A stretch of 64,000 nt of DNA from NCBI GenBank assembly GCA_034664125.1, contig JAXDIG010000016.1, forward strand, positions 1-64,000, given 5' to 3'. Both the position numbers and the translations under genes were made by a program. Positions 41,034 to 50,948 of this stretch are shown piece by piece; within the stretch, counting starts at the first letter, position 1; every line of letters starts with the position of its first letter. Source of the DNA: JACVRW01 sp034664125. GTDB taxonomy: Bacteria > Actinomycetota > Thermoleophilia > Solirubrobacterales > Thermoleophilaceae. Below the pieces are notes generated by a model, which worked only from the letters and a program-made list of their open reading frames with translations, had not been told where the DNA came from and did no database searches.

Positions 41034-41917
41034 TGCCGCCCGCCGCGCGCGTCGAGGTCGAAGTCGAGGGCCGCCGGCTCTCGCTCTCGAACCTCGACAA
41101 GGTCATGTACCCCGCCATGGGCTTCACCAAGGGGCAGGTGATCGACTACTACACGCGCATCGCGCCGGCGGTGCTGCCGCACCTGCGCAACCGCCCGCTG
41201 ACGCTGAAGCGGTATCCGAACGGGGTGGAGGGCGGACACTTCTACGAGAAGCGCTGCCCGCCCCACGCCCCGGATTGGGTCCGCCGTGAGCAGGTCGAGA
41301 AGATCACGTACTGCGTCTGCGACGACCTGGCGACGCTGGTCTGGCTCGCCAACCTCGCCGATCTGGAGCTGCACCCGTCGCTGTCGACCGTCGACGACAT
41401 CCTGCGCCCGACCGTGATGGCCTTCGACCTCGACCCGGGCCCCGGGGCCGGCCTGGCGGAGTGCTGCGAGGTCGCATTCCTGCTGCGCGACGCCCTGTCG
41501 CAGCTGAAGCTCGAGAGCTTCGCCAAGACGTCCGGGTCGAAGGGCATCCAGCTCTACGTGCCGCTCAACACCGAGGGCGTGGACTACGACCACGGCACCA
41601 AGCCGCTCTCGAAGGCGCTGGCCCGGCACCTGGAGGCCCAGCACCCGCGGCTGATCGTCTCGCAGCAGAAGAAGGAGCTGCGGAAGGGCAAGGTGCTGAT
41701 CGACTGGAGCCAGAACGACGAGCACAAGACGACCGTCGGCGTGTACTCGCTGCGGGCGCGCGAGCGGCCGACGGTGTCGACCCCGCTGGCGTGGGAGGAG
41801 CTCGAGGACCCGGAGTCGCTCGTGTTCGAGGCCGCCGACGTGCTCGAGCGGGTGGAGCGGCACGGCGACCTGTTCGCGCCGGTCGTGGAGATGCGGCAGG
41901 AGCTGCCGGACCTATGA
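41033..41917 (+). CDS. ligD: LigD polymerase (primase-like) domain, stand-alone
   Basis: A 294-residue archaeo-eukaryotic primase-type polymerase, the NHEJ repair polymerase. The metal-binding Asp pair is in MAFDLDPGPG (about residue 132), with KTSGSKGIQLYVP and the final catalytic Asp in LIDWSQND. In mycobacteria this domain is fused at the LigD N-terminus; here it is separate. It adds nucleotides, often ribonucleotides, to broken ends before ligation. The GTG at 41033 overlaps the Ku stop (TAGTG). Confidence 0.95.
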   Translation: MPPAARVEVEVEGRRLSLSNLDKVMYPAMGFTKGQVIDYYTRIAPAVLPHLRNRPLTLKRYPNGVEGGHFYEKRCPPHAPDWVRREQVEKITYCVCDDLATLVWLANLADLELHPSLSTVDDILRPTVMAFDLDPGPGAGLAECCEVAFLLRDALSQLKLESFAKTSGSKGIQLYVPLNTEGVDYDHGTKPLSKALARHLEAQHPRLIVSQQKKELRKGKVLIDWSQNDEHKTTVGVYSLRARERPTVSTPLAWEELEDPESLVFEAADVLERVERHGDLFAPVVEMRQELPDL

Positions 41918-42501
41918 GGATCCGCGAGGTGGTGCTGCCGGCCGCCGATCCGGCCGTGCCGGCCGCGTTCCATCCCGAGCGCTACGGCGCGAGCGTCGTG
42001 CGGTTCGAGCCGGGCCCGGAGGTCTGCTCGCACTTCGCCGTGAACGTGCCGGCCGAGCGCTTCGAGGAGGCGGTCGCCTGGGGGCGCGAGCAGGCCCCGT
42101 TGATCCAGGACGACGTGCCGTTCCCGCTGTGGCGCGCGCGCGCCGCCTACTACTTCGACCCGGCGGGCAACCTCGTGGAGCTGATCGCCCGCGAGCGCGC
42201 GCCCGGGGAGGAGCTGCTGATCGAGGTGAGCGAGGTCGGCCTGCCCGTGGCCGACGTTGGGGCCGCGGTGGACTTCCTCGAGGCCGAGCTGGGCCTGCCG
42301 CACTTCAGCGGCGACCGCGAGAACTTCAGCGCGGTGGGCGACGACCGCGGCCTGTTCATCCTGGTCCCGGTGGGGCGCGCCTGGCTGTTCACCGACCGGC
42401 CGGCCGCGGACGCCCGGGTGCGGGTCACGATCGAGGGATCGGCCGAGCGAGAGCTGAGCGTGCCCGGCTCTTCCCATGTGATCGAGATAGCCTCCGTGTG
42501 A
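41914..42501 (+). CDS. Two-module VOC (glyoxalase/bleomycin-resistance-like) protein
   Basis: A 195-residue protein. The first half (about 1-85) ends in ARAAYYFDPAGNLVELI, the typical closing strand of a VOC module; the second half (about 90-195) begins LLIEVSEVGLPVADVGAAVDFLEAELGL-like sequence of a second module. Reaction and substrate unknown. ATG overlaps the upstream stop (ATGA) and the next gene overlaps by GTGA, so it is translated with the NHEJ genes. Confidence 0.75.
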   Translation: MRIREVVLPAADPAVPAAFHPERYGASVVRFEPGPEVCSHFAVNVPAERFEEAVAWGREQAPLIQDDVPFPLWRARAAYYFDPAGNLVELIARERAPGEELLIEVSEVGLPVADVGAAVDFLEAELGLPHFSGDRENFSAVGDDRGLFILVPVGRAWLFTDRPAADARVRVTIEGSAERELSVPGSSHVIEIASV

Positions 42502-43556
42502 CGATGGTCGACTGGTCGCTCGCCCGGCAGGTGGCTCGCCTCGCGGCCGGCTCCGGCGACGAGGGCCCCCCGCAGGCGGACGTGGCGGCCCTGTGCGCGG
42601 AGATGGAGGGCCACGTCGCGGCCTACACCGGGCTGGCGCCGGTCAGGCCCGTGCCGCCCGCCGAGCTCGTCAGCCGCGGCGACTGGGCGTCCGTGAACCT
42701 GGATTCGCTGTCGCAGCTGCTCGACCCCGTTGCCGGCCGGCTCGACAAGCGGCTCGACTTCGCCGGGCCGCTCGCGGGTGCCCTGAAGGCCGGCGCCGCG
42801 GCGACGCTGGCCGCGGAGGCCGGGCTGGTGATCGGCTACGTGGCGCAGCGAGTGCTCGGACAGTACGAGGTGTCGCTGCTCGGAGGAGACGCGCCGCCGC
42901 GCCTGCTGTTCGTCGCGCCGAACCTGCGGAAGGCCGTGCGCGAGCTGGATGTGGACCCCGAATCGTTCCACCGCTGGATCTGCGCCCACGAGCTCACGCA
43001 CGTGTTCCAGTTCCAGGGCGTCGACTGGCTGCGCGACTACCTGGGCGGCATGGTGCGCAGCTACCTGTCGACCGTGGAGGTGCGGATCGAGCGCGGCGCG
43101 GCTGGCGGGCTGCCGTCGATCCCGGACCCGGCTCGCCTGGTGGAGGCCTTCCGCGACGGCGGGCTTGCGGCACTGGTGCAGACGAAGGAGCAGCGCGCCC
43201 TGATGGGGCGCATGCAGGCGGCGATGGCGGTGGTGGAGGGCTACTCCGAGCACGTGATGGACGCGATCGCGGCGGAGGCGATCCCCGGCCACGAGGCGCT
43301 CCGCACGGCGATGGACGCGCGCCGCCGCAGTCGCTCGGCGCCGGAGCGACTGATCGAGCGCCTGCTGGGGCTGGAGATGAAGATGCGCCAGTACGAGCAG
43401 GGCAAGACGTTCTGCGACGCCGTGGCGGCGGAAGCCGGCATGGAAGGCCTCAACAGGGTCTGGGCCTCGCCCGAGGCGCTGCCCACCGAGGCCGAGCTGG
43501 ATCGCCCGCTGGACTGGCTGGCGCGCGTGGGCCCGGCGCCCGCGGCAGCGGCGTAG
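42498..43556 (+). CDS. Zinc metalloprotease-like protein, DUF2342 family
   Basis: A 352-residue protein with the zincin motif HELTHVFQF (HExxH, about residues 160-168), a downstream acidic region VVEGYSEHVMD that may give the third ligand, and the family start VDWSLARQVARLAAG. It matches the actinobacterial DUF2342 family, some members of which are annotated as associated with coenzyme F420 synthesis. No F420 gene is near; here it is the last gene of the NHEJ run. Start GTG 42498 overlaps the VOC stop (GTGA). Confidence 0.82.
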   Translation: MTMVDWSLARQVARLAAGSGDEGPPQADVAALCAEMEGHVAAYTGLAPVRPVPPAELVSRGDWASVNLDSLSQLLDPVAGRLDKRLDFAGPLAGALKAGAAATLAAEAGLVIGYVAQRVLGQYEVSLLGGDAPPRLLFVAPNLRKAVRELDVDPESFHRWICAHELTHVFQFQGVDWLRDYLGGMVRSYLSTVEVRIERGAAGGLPSIPDPARLVEAFRDGGLAALVQTKEQRALMGRMQAAMAVVEGYSEHVMDAIAAEAIPGHEALRTAMDARRRSRSAPERLIERLLGLEMKMRQYEQGKTFCDAVAAEAGMEGLNRVWASPEALPTEAELDRPLDWLARVGPAPAAAA

Positions 43557-43608
43557 CGCGCGGCACGCCGTCGCGCGCGGCGGCGGCGTAACCGCCCGGT
43601 GGCTCTCG

Positions 43609-43706
43609 CGTTACGAACGGCAGCAAAGAGGTCACGGTAGGAGCGCCTTGGCGCGAGTGTGGGTAGCAGAACGCCCCGCATGTGACGCGGTGCGTAGCCC
43701 ACACTC
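43609..43706. repeat. Intergenic repeat A, copy 2 (98 nt) with inverted arm downstream
   Basis: Same length and order as copy 1: CGTTACGAACGGCAGCAA, GCGCCTTGGCGC, and a hairpin CGAGTGTGGG (43654-43663) / CCCACACTC (43698-43706). An inverted copy of its core, TTGCTGCCGTT, stands at 43776-43786. It fills most of the 384-bp gap between 43557 and 43940; the rest of that gap holds the promoter of the next gene. Confidence 0.8.
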
Positions 43707-43819
43707 CGCGAGGCCGCCCCCCGGCATCGAGGCATCCCCGGCATCGAGGCCGCCCCCGGGTCGCGCCACCCCTGGTTGCTGCCGTTTGGCGCCTGTCGTG
43801 TAACCCCGGCCGGGGCCCG

Positions 43820-43848
43820 GTTTACGTACATGTGTTCGGTGGTATAGT
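43820..43848 (+). promoter_or_regulatory. Promoter of the basic 173-residue protein
   Basis: Two readings overlap. TTTACG (43821-43826), 16 nt, TATAGT (43843-43848) fits a housekeeping promoter. GTTTAC (43820-43825), 14 nt, TGGTAT (43840-43845) fits the SigB/SigF-type consensus. The gene has a long AT-rich leader of about 85 nt and a strong SD, unlike most genes here. Confidence 0.5.
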
Positions 43849-43940
43849 TCTACTGAACTTAGATCTAATAAGATCCTCAACGAGCCCCCACTCAGCGTCC
43901 GACCCAACCCGGACGAGATCCGAGGGGAAGGAGCAATCAG

Positions 43941-44462
43941 ATGGCTACCCAGACTCAGACACAGCGCAAGGCGACCGCTCAGAAGGCTGCTGCGACTCGT
44001 CGTCGCAACGCCGCCAAGCGCAGCCAGTCCGCCCGCAAGGCGGCCGAAACCCGCGCCCAGGCCGAGCTGAACACCCTGCAGGTCGTCCAGGCGCAGGCCG
44101 AGCGTGCCCTGCTGATCCCGGTGGGTGCCGCCCTCGAGGCGCGCGACGCCGTGGTCGAGGCCACCAAGCCCTACGTCGACGGTCGCGACAGCGCCGAGCG
44201 CGAGCTCAAGGGCCTCCAGAAGCGTGTCGGCACCAGCCTGCGCAAGTTCGAGCGTCGCGGCGCTACGGCCCGCAACCGCACGGTGCGCGAGGTCAAGCGC
44301 ACCCGCACGCGCGTCGAGCGCGAGCTGCGTCAGCGTCGCAACAAGGCCGTGCGCACGGTGAAGCAGAACCGTCGCGGGGTCGAGAAGCAGGTCAAGCTGG
44401 CTCGCCGTGAGGTGCAGGGCCAGGCCGAGAGCATCGCGTCCCGCGTGGCCTCGATCGCATAG
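43941..44462 (+). CDS. Highly basic helical protein of unknown function
   Basis: A 173-residue protein rich in Arg, Lys, Ala and Gln, predicted almost entirely helical. Residues 1-40 (TQRKATAQKAAATRRRNAAK) are strongly basic, residues 41-85 are neutral, and residues 86-165 are again basic with repeated TVREVKRTRTRVERELRQRR-like blocks. It could be a nucleoid-associated, phasin-like or RNA-binding protein; no named family is recognised. GGAAGGAG lies 8 nt before the ATG, and its own promoter and terminator make it a monocistronic, probably well-expressed gene. Confidence 0.75.
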   Translation: MATQTQTQRKATAQKAAATRRRNAAKRSQSARKAAETRAQAELNTLQVVQAQAERALLIPVGAALEARDAVVEATKPYVDGRDSAERELKGLQKRVGTSLRKFERRGATARNRTVREVKRTRTRVERELRQRRNKAVRTVKQNRRGVEKQVKLARREVQGQAESIASRVASIA

Positions 44463-44469
44463 GCCGCAG

Positions 44470-44511
44470 GCACTCGGCTCGGCCGAGTGCGCGCGGTTCG
44501 GCTAACCGAAC
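44470..44511 (+). terminator. Double hairpin terminator
   Basis: GCACTCGGC-TCG-GCCGAGTGC (44470-44490) is a perfect stem 8 nt after the stop of the basic protein gene, followed by GTTCGG-CTAA-CCGAAC (44496-44511) and a short pyrimidine run. Confidence 0.65.
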
Positions 44512-44666
44512 GCTTCCCCCCGGCCGGCCGAGGAGACCGGCACCGGGGTAAGGCTGGCGGCCACATACTCGCCGCCAGTGCAGTATCTCTCCTCCCTCAG
44601 CCGGCGCCGTCCCTTCGGGGGCGGCGTTGGCCTTCCGGGGGCGCCCGTCTGCCATCATCGGATGCG

Positions 44667-45809
44667 ATGCCCTCCCGTGAAGAGATTCAGGACGCCCTGC
44701 GCAACGTCATCGACCCGGAGCTGCGCAAGGACATCGTGTCGCTCGGCATGGTGCGCGCGATCGAGCAGCCCGAGGAAGGCCGCGTCGACGTCATGGTCTC
44801 GCTGACCACGCCCGGGTGCCCGATCCGCTCGCATTTCGAGAAGGCGGTCGTGGAGAGCGTCCAGGCGCTCGGCGTGCGGACCGTCACCGTGTCGTTCGAC
44901 GTGCTCTCCGATCAGGAGAAGCAGGGGCTCGCTCAGCGCCTCGGGCGCCAGGACGGCCTGCCCCAGGGCGCGCTCGCCGCGGTCAAGAACGTGATCTGCA
45001 TCGGGTCCGGCAAGGGCGGCGTGGGCAAGTCCACGATCACCGCCAACCTCGCCGCCGCGCTCCAGGCCGACGGCATGCGGGCCGCCGCGCTCGACGCCGA
45101 CGTCTGGGGCTACTCGATCCCGCGCATGCTCGGCGTGCACGGTCGGCCGATGGTTTCGCCCGAGCGCAAGATCCTGCCCCTCGACGGGGCGGGCGGCGTG
45201 AAGGCGATCTCGATCGAGTTCTTCCTCAACGAGCAGGACCAGGCGATCACCTGGCGCGGGCCGATGCTGCACAAGGCGGTCCGGCAGTTCCTGGAGGACG
45301 TCGACTGGGGCGAGCTCGACTATCTGCTGATCGACCTGCCGCCGGGCACCGGCGACGTCGCGATGACGCTCGCCCAGCTGCTGCCGCAGGCGCAGTTCGT
45401 GATCGTGACCACGCCGCAGCCGGCCGCCCAGAAGGTGGCCAAGCGCGCCGCCGAGACGGCCAAGCGCTTCGACCTCCAGATCGCCGGCGTGATCGAGAAC
45501 ATGTCCGGCTTCACCACTCCCGACGGCGAGCGCTTCACGATCTTCGGCGAGGGCGGCGGCCAGCAGCTCGCCGACGAGCTGGACGTGCCGCTGCTGGGGA
45601 AGATCCCGCTCCAGGAGGCGCTGCGAATCAGCGCCGACGAGGGTCGACCGCTCGTGCTCGAGGACCCCGACGCCCCGGCCGCCCAGGCGATCTACCACGC
45701 GGCGCGCGGCCTGATTGCCGCCACGCCGCAGGAGCTCGGGGTGTTCCAGGCGCCGTCGGGCCCGCCGGTGCCCGCGGTCACGGGCACGGCGCTGCCGATG
45801 GCGCCGTAG
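44667..45809 (+). CDS. mrp: Mrp/ApbC iron-sulfur cluster carrier ATPase
   Basis: A 380-residue protein. The N-terminal MIP18/DUF59 domain (about residues 1-90) has VSLTTPGCPIRSHFEKAV with its cysteine; the P-loop ATPase domain (about 108-360) has the deviant Walker A GSGKGGVGKST and LLIDLPPGTGD. It is thought to carry Fe-S clusters to apoproteins. The usual CxxC of the ATPase domain is missing (IENMSGFTTPDGERFTIF), so cluster binding by that site is uncertain. ATG 44667 chosen; the 204-nt leader holds only the upstream terminator and GC-rich hairpins. Confidence 0.92.
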   Translation: MPSREEIQDALRNVIDPELRKDIVSLGMVRAIEQPEEGRVDVMVSLTTPGCPIRSHFEKAVVESVQALGVRTVTVSFDVLSDQEKQGLAQRLGRQDGLPQGALAAVKNVICIGSGKGGVGKSTITANLAAALQADGMRAAALDADVWGYSIPRMLGVHGRPMVSPERKILPLDGAGGVKAISIEFFLNEQDQAITWRGPMLHKAVRQFLEDVDWGELDYLLIDLPPGTGDVAMTLAQLLPQAQFVIVTTPQPAAQKVAKRAAETAKRFDLQIAGVIENMSGFTTPDGERFTIFGEGGGQQLADELDVPLLGKIPLQEALRISADEGRPLVLEDPDAPAAQAIYHAARGLIAATPQELGVFQAPSGPPVPAVTGTALPMAP

Positions 45810-45816
45810 TGCCCAA

Positions 45817-45837
45817 GCAGCCGGCTCGGCCGGCTGC
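45817..45837. terminator. Bidirectional hairpin terminator between mrp and ferredoxin genes
   Basis: GCAGCCGGC-TCG-GCCGGCTGC, a perfect 9-bp stem with a TCG loop, 7 nt after the mrp stop and 15 nt beyond the convergent ferredoxin stop. Confidence 0.65.
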
Positions 45838-45851
45838 GCGGGGTCGTATCG

Positions 45852-46118
45852 CTAGCTCGCCTGCTTGAAGTAGTCCACGTTGATCTGGATGTACTGCTGC
45901 CACTCGTCGGGCAGCTGATCCTCGGCGAAGCACGCGTCCACCGGGCAGGCCTCGACGCACGCGTCGCAGTCGATGCACTCCTCCGGATCGATGTAGAGCT
46001 GCTTGACCTGGTCGTAGTCAGGCTCTTCCGGCGTGGGGTGGATGCAGTCGACGGGACACACCTCGACGCACGAGTTGTCCTTGGTGTCGATGCAGGGTTC
46101 GGCGATGACGTAGGCCAT
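45852..46118 (-). CDS. fdxA: 7Fe ferredoxin
   Basis: An 88-residue ferredoxin. Cysteines 9, 17, 21 and 25 are spaced C-x7-C-x3-C-x3-C, with no cysteine at position 12, as in a [3Fe-4S] site; cysteines 48, 51, 54 and 58 form the CIDCDACVEACP [4Fe-4S] motif. It is a low-potential electron carrier. AAGGAGAT lies before the ATG. The mrp gene is convergent, so both Fe-S genes are neighbours but not an operon. Confidence 0.95.
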   Translation of the reverse strand: MAYVIAEPCIDTKDNSCVEVCPVDCIHPTPEEPDYDQVKQLYIDPEECIDCDACVEACPVDACFAEDQLPDEWQQYIQINVDYFKQAS

Positions 46119-46250
46119 GATCTCCTTGAGGGTCCGACGTGCTGCTTAGAGCGAGGCGGGCCGATTGTACCGTTGGGCGCCCGCAAGCCCCGGACGAATG
46201 TTGGCTCGTCGTGCGCTTGAGCAGGCACCCCGGTCTGCCGAATAGCTCCT

Positions 46251-47297
46251 ATGGACTTGCTTCGGGCATGGCTCTGCCCGACCCCGGCCCACCGCGTGCG
46301 CGTAGTGGACGCCAGCGGGCGCATTAAGAAGGCGCGTATCGTCGCCGTGGGCGCGATTGGCCTCGGCGTCCTGATCGCCGCGCCGTGGAACGGGTGGTGG
46401 ACGCTGGCCATGTTCGTCCCGGCGGGCATCCACCTGGTCACGGTGGACCGCTGGATAGAGCGCGCCAAGAGCCCCGAGCTGATCCCGTTCTTCACGCTGG
46501 TCGTCATGCTGTTCCTGCTGGCGGGCACCGCCGCCGGGACGGGCGGCCCCGACAGCCCGGTCCTGCCCTGGCTCGTGTTCGTGCCCGCGATGGCGACGCT
46601 TCGCTTTCGCTTGGCCGTCAGCACCGCCCTGGCGGGCTTGGCGGCGGTCCTGATCGTCGCGGTCGGCTTCGCCGTCGACCCGGCGCAGGCCATCGACAAC
46701 CCCGTCCCGATGATCGCGGCGCTGGTGATGGTGGCGAACGTCGTGGGCGTTTGCACGGCGCTCATGCGCGGTGAGCTCGAGCACCGCGACCGCGCCGTGC
46801 TCGACCCGCTCACGGGCCTGCTCAACCGGGCGTCGCTGGAGTCGCGCGTGGAGGAGATCGAGCAGCAGGCGCGCCTTACGGACGGACCCGTGGCGCTCGT
46901 GCTGATCGACTTGGACCGCTTCAAGCGCGTGAACGACGAGCACGGCCACGAGCGCGGCGATGCCGTGCTGCGCGATGCCGCCTACGAGATCCGCAAGTCG
47001 CTGCGCTCCTTCGAGCTCGTCTACCGCATCGGTGGAGAGGAGTTCCTGCTGCTGCTGCCCGGCACCGATCTGGAGGGCGGCATCGAAACCGCCGAGCGCG
47101 TCCGCATGGCCGTCGCGCAGGGCCGCCCGGGCCAGCTGGAGCTGACGCTTTCGGCCGGCGTGGCCACGGCGGCCGGCGAGTTCGTGCGCTACGACGACTT
47201 GTTCCGCGCGGCCGATCTGGCGCTGCTGCAAGCCAAGCGCGAGGGCCGCGACCGGGTCGTGGCCGCCGATGCACCGCTTGCCGTCGTTGCCGCGTAG
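46251..47297 (+). CDS. Membrane-bound diguanylate cyclase (GGDEF)
   Basis: A 348-residue protein. About five membrane helices (residues 28-170) precede a GGDEF domain with DPLTGLLNRASLE (about 184) and active-site GGEEF (about 261-265), which is compatible with activity. It would synthesise c-di-GMP from GTP at the membrane in response to an unknown signal. No inhibitory RxxD site was noted before GGEEF. The 132-bp gap before it shows no clear feature. Confidence 0.9.
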   Translation: MDLLRAWLCPTPAHRVRVVDASGRIKKARIVAVGAIGLGVLIAAPWNGWWTLAMFVPAGIHLVTVDRWIERAKSPELIPFFTLVVMLFLLAGTAAGTGGPDSPVLPWLVFVPAMATLRFRLAVSTALAGLAAVLIVAVGFAVDPAQAIDNPVPMIAALVMVANVVGVCTALMRGELEHRDRAVLDPLTGLLNRASLESRVEEIEQQARLTDGPVALVLIDLDRFKRVNDEHGHERGDAVLRDAAYEIRKSLRSFELVYRIGGEEFLLLLPGTDLEGGIETAERVRMAVAQGRPGQLELTLSAGVATAAGEFVRYDDLFRAADLALLQAKREGRDRVVAADAPLAVVAA

Positions 47298-47308
47298 GCT
47301 CAGGGCCC

Positions 47309-48307
47309 TTGTTGGCCCAGCGCTCGGAGCCAGACCCCTTCCTCGATACCTTCACCGGCCTGGTGGCCGCCCGCGCGATCACCACCGCCGTGATGCTGGG
47401 CGTGTTCGACGCGCTGGACGACGCACCGGCCACCGGTGCGGAGCTGGCGCGGCGGCTCGGCCTGGACGAGCTCGGCGCCGAGACGCTGCTCACCACGCTC
47501 GCCACCCTCGGCTACGTCGAGCCGGACGGTGAGCGACGGCGCAACACGGCGGTCAGCGAGCGGCTGCTGGTCAGCTCGTCGCCGGAGTCGATAGCCACGT
47601 TCGTCGGTGGCCAGGGCGACCTGCACTGGCAGGTGCTCGACCTGCTGCCCGACGCCGTCCGCGACGGCACCGCGTACGCGATGCACGAGCGGCGCCACGA
47701 GGACGACGAGCGCTGGGAGGCCTACATCCGCGGGCTGTACGAGATCTCGCGTCCCGAGCAGGAAGCCAACGCCGCGCTGGTGGGTGTGGAGTCGCCGCGC
47801 CGGCTCGTGGACGTGGCCGGCGGCCACGGCGGCTTCGCGATGGCCATGTGCCGCCGCCACCCTGGCCTCGAGGCGACCGTTCTGGACCTGCCGCCGAGCG
47901 CGGCCGTGGGTCGCAAGATCGTGGCCGAGCAGGGCTTCGCCGACCGCGTCTCGTTCCGCGAGGGCGACGTGTTCGAGCTCGGCCTCGGCGAGGACCTCGA
48001 CGTCGTCTCGATCTTCAATTTGGTCCACCATCTCCCCGAGCAGCGCGACCGCGAGCTGTGCCGGATGGCGCGCGAGTCCCTGCGGCCCGGCGGCGTGCTG
48101 GTGATCGGCGACTCCGCTCGGCCCGAGCCGGGCGACGCGATGTCCCCGCACGGCGCCGTGTCGAGCCTGCTCTTCTACGCCTGGAGCCACAGCCGCAACT
48201 TCTCCCCCTCGGAGGTGCGCGGCTGGTTGGAGGACGCCGGCTTCGAGAAGGTCGAGGTCCACCGCAACGAGCGCTCGCTGTGGCGGATGGTGGTGACCGG
48301 CCGGTGA
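47309..48307 (+). CDS. SAM-dependent O-methyltransferase (Methyltransf_2-like)
   Basis: A 332-residue class I methyltransferase. The N-terminal winged-helix dimerisation region (about 10-90, LVAARAITTAVMLGVFDALD) is typical of plant- and antibiotic-type O-methyltransferases; the SAM site follows with LVDVAGGHGGFAMA, and the general-base region VHHLPEQRDRELC. Substrate unknown; no biosynthetic cluster surrounds it. Start TTG 47309. The next gene overlaps by GTGA, so the two are coupled. Confidence 0.82.
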   Translation: MLAQRSEPDPFLDTFTGLVAARAITTAVMLGVFDALDDAPATGAELARRLGLDELGAETLLTTLATLGYVEPDGERRRNTAVSERLLVSSSPESIATFVGGQGDLHWQVLDLLPDAVRDGTAYAMHERRHEDDERWEAYIRGLYEISRPEQEANAALVGVESPRRLVDVAGGHGGFAMAMCRRHPGLEATVLDLPPSAAVGRKIVAEQGFADRVSFREGDVFELGLGEDLDVVSIFNLVHHLPEQRDRELCRMARESLRPGGVLVIGDSARPEPGDAMSPHGAVSSLLFYAWSHSRNFSPSEVRGWLEDAGFEKVEVHRNERSLWRMVVTGR

Positions 48308-49188
48308 TCCTGCTCACGGGCGCCACCGGCACGGTCGGCTCGGCCCTGCTGCGCCGGCTGATCGCCGCCGGTGAGCCGGTCCGCTGCCTCGTGCGCGACC
48401 CGCGCCGGCTGGGCGAGCAGCGCGTGCGCGTGCAGATCGCGCTCGGCGACCTCGCCGACCCGCCCTCGTTCCGCAACGCGCTGCGCGGCGTCGGCACCGT
48501 CGTGCACCTGGCGGCCTCGATCCGCGACCAGCCGAGCGGCTCGATCGAGGAGCTGAACGCGGTGGCCACCCTGCGGCTGGTGCGGGCGGCGGAGCGAGCC
48601 GGCGCGCGCCGCTTCCTGTTCTTCTCGGCCATGGGAGCGCGCCACCACTCGCGTACGCGCTTCTTCCGCGCGAAGGCGCTGGCCCAGGAGGCGGTGCAGG
48701 CCTCGTCGCTGGAGACGATGGTGTTCCGGCCGTCGATCGTCTACACGCCCGGGGACCCGTGGCTGACACTGCTCGAGCGCTTCTCGTACCTGCCGGCGCT
48801 GCCGGTGTCCGGGTCGGGACGCGCCGAGTACCAGCCGATCTGGGCGGAGGACGTGGCGGACTGCGTGCTTGCCGCGCTGATGGCCACCGGCCCCCGCAGG
48901 CGCGCCTTCGAGCTGGGCGGCCCGGAGACGCTCACCTACGACGAGATCGTGCGCGCCGCCCTCGCGGCGACCGGGCGCCGACGGCCGCTGCTGCACGTGC
49001 CCCTGCCGGTGGTGCGGGCGTCGCTGCGGGCGCTGCGCCCGCTGGCCGGGGCCAAGGTGTTCGCCACCTGGGAGGAAGCCGAGCTGATGGAGGAGCCGAT
49101 GACGAGCCCGCGTGGAACGGCCGACGCGGAGGCGCTCGGCGTGCGGCCGCTGCCGATGGCGAGCGTGCTCGGGGGCCGAGCGGCCTAG
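48304..49188 (+). CDS. NAD(P)-binding atypical SDR (NmrA/NDUFA9-like)
   Basis: A 294-residue Rossmann-fold protein starting VILLTGATGTVGSALLRRL, with the glycine-rich GATGTVG NAD(P) site. The YxxxK pair of classical SDRs is absent; FFSAMGARHH and FRAKALAQEAV occupy that area, as in atypical, electron-transport-linked SDRs (complex I NDUFA9-like). Function unknown. GTG 48304 overlaps the methyltransferase stop. Confidence 0.82.
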   Translation: MILLTGATGTVGSALLRRLIAAGEPVRCLVRDPRRLGEQRVRVQIALGDLADPPSFRNALRGVGTVVHLAASIRDQPSGSIEELNAVATLRLVRAAERAGARRFLFFSAMGARHHSRTRFFRAKALAQEAVQASSLETMVFRPSIVYTPGDPWLTLLERFSYLPALPVSGSGRAEYQPIWAEDVADCVLAALMATGPRRRAFELGGPETLTYDEIVRAALAATGRRRPLLHVPLPVVRASLRALRPLAGAKVFATWEEAELMEEPMTSPRGTADAEALGVRPLPMASVLGGRAA

Positions 49189-49195
49189 AAACGCA

Positions 49196-49221
49196 GAGGG
49201 CCCCGCCGAAGCGGGGCCCTC
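49196..49221 (+). terminator. Strong hairpin terminator with CGAA tetraloop
   Basis: GAGGGCCCCGC-CGAA-GCGGGGCCCTC, a perfect 11-bp stem 8 nt after the SDR stop, followed by CAAGCGAAAA. Confidence 0.75.
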
Positions 49222-49273
49222 AAGCGAAAAGCGGCCGCGGGCGCCGGCCGACTGGCCGACGCTCCACGGGGGT

Positions 49274-49295
49274 CCGGGGGCCGTGAGGCCCCCGG
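49274..49295. terminator. Intergenic repeat B, copy 3 (hairpin after groEL)
   Basis: CCGGGGGCC / GGCCCCCGG stem, 5 nt beyond the groEL stop on the minus strand, with the CACGGGGGTC flank of the repeat. It is the likely groESL terminator. Confidence 0.65.
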
Positions 49296-49299
49296 CTAT

Positions 49300-50934
<1,635 letters not shown>

Positions 50935-50948
50935 GTGTTCGCTTCCTC

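Noticed and set aside
46119..46250. RNA gene or regulatory element between ferredoxin and diguanylate cyclase genes
   Set aside because: No tRNA-like fold, strong hairpin or known motif was seen in these 132 nt.
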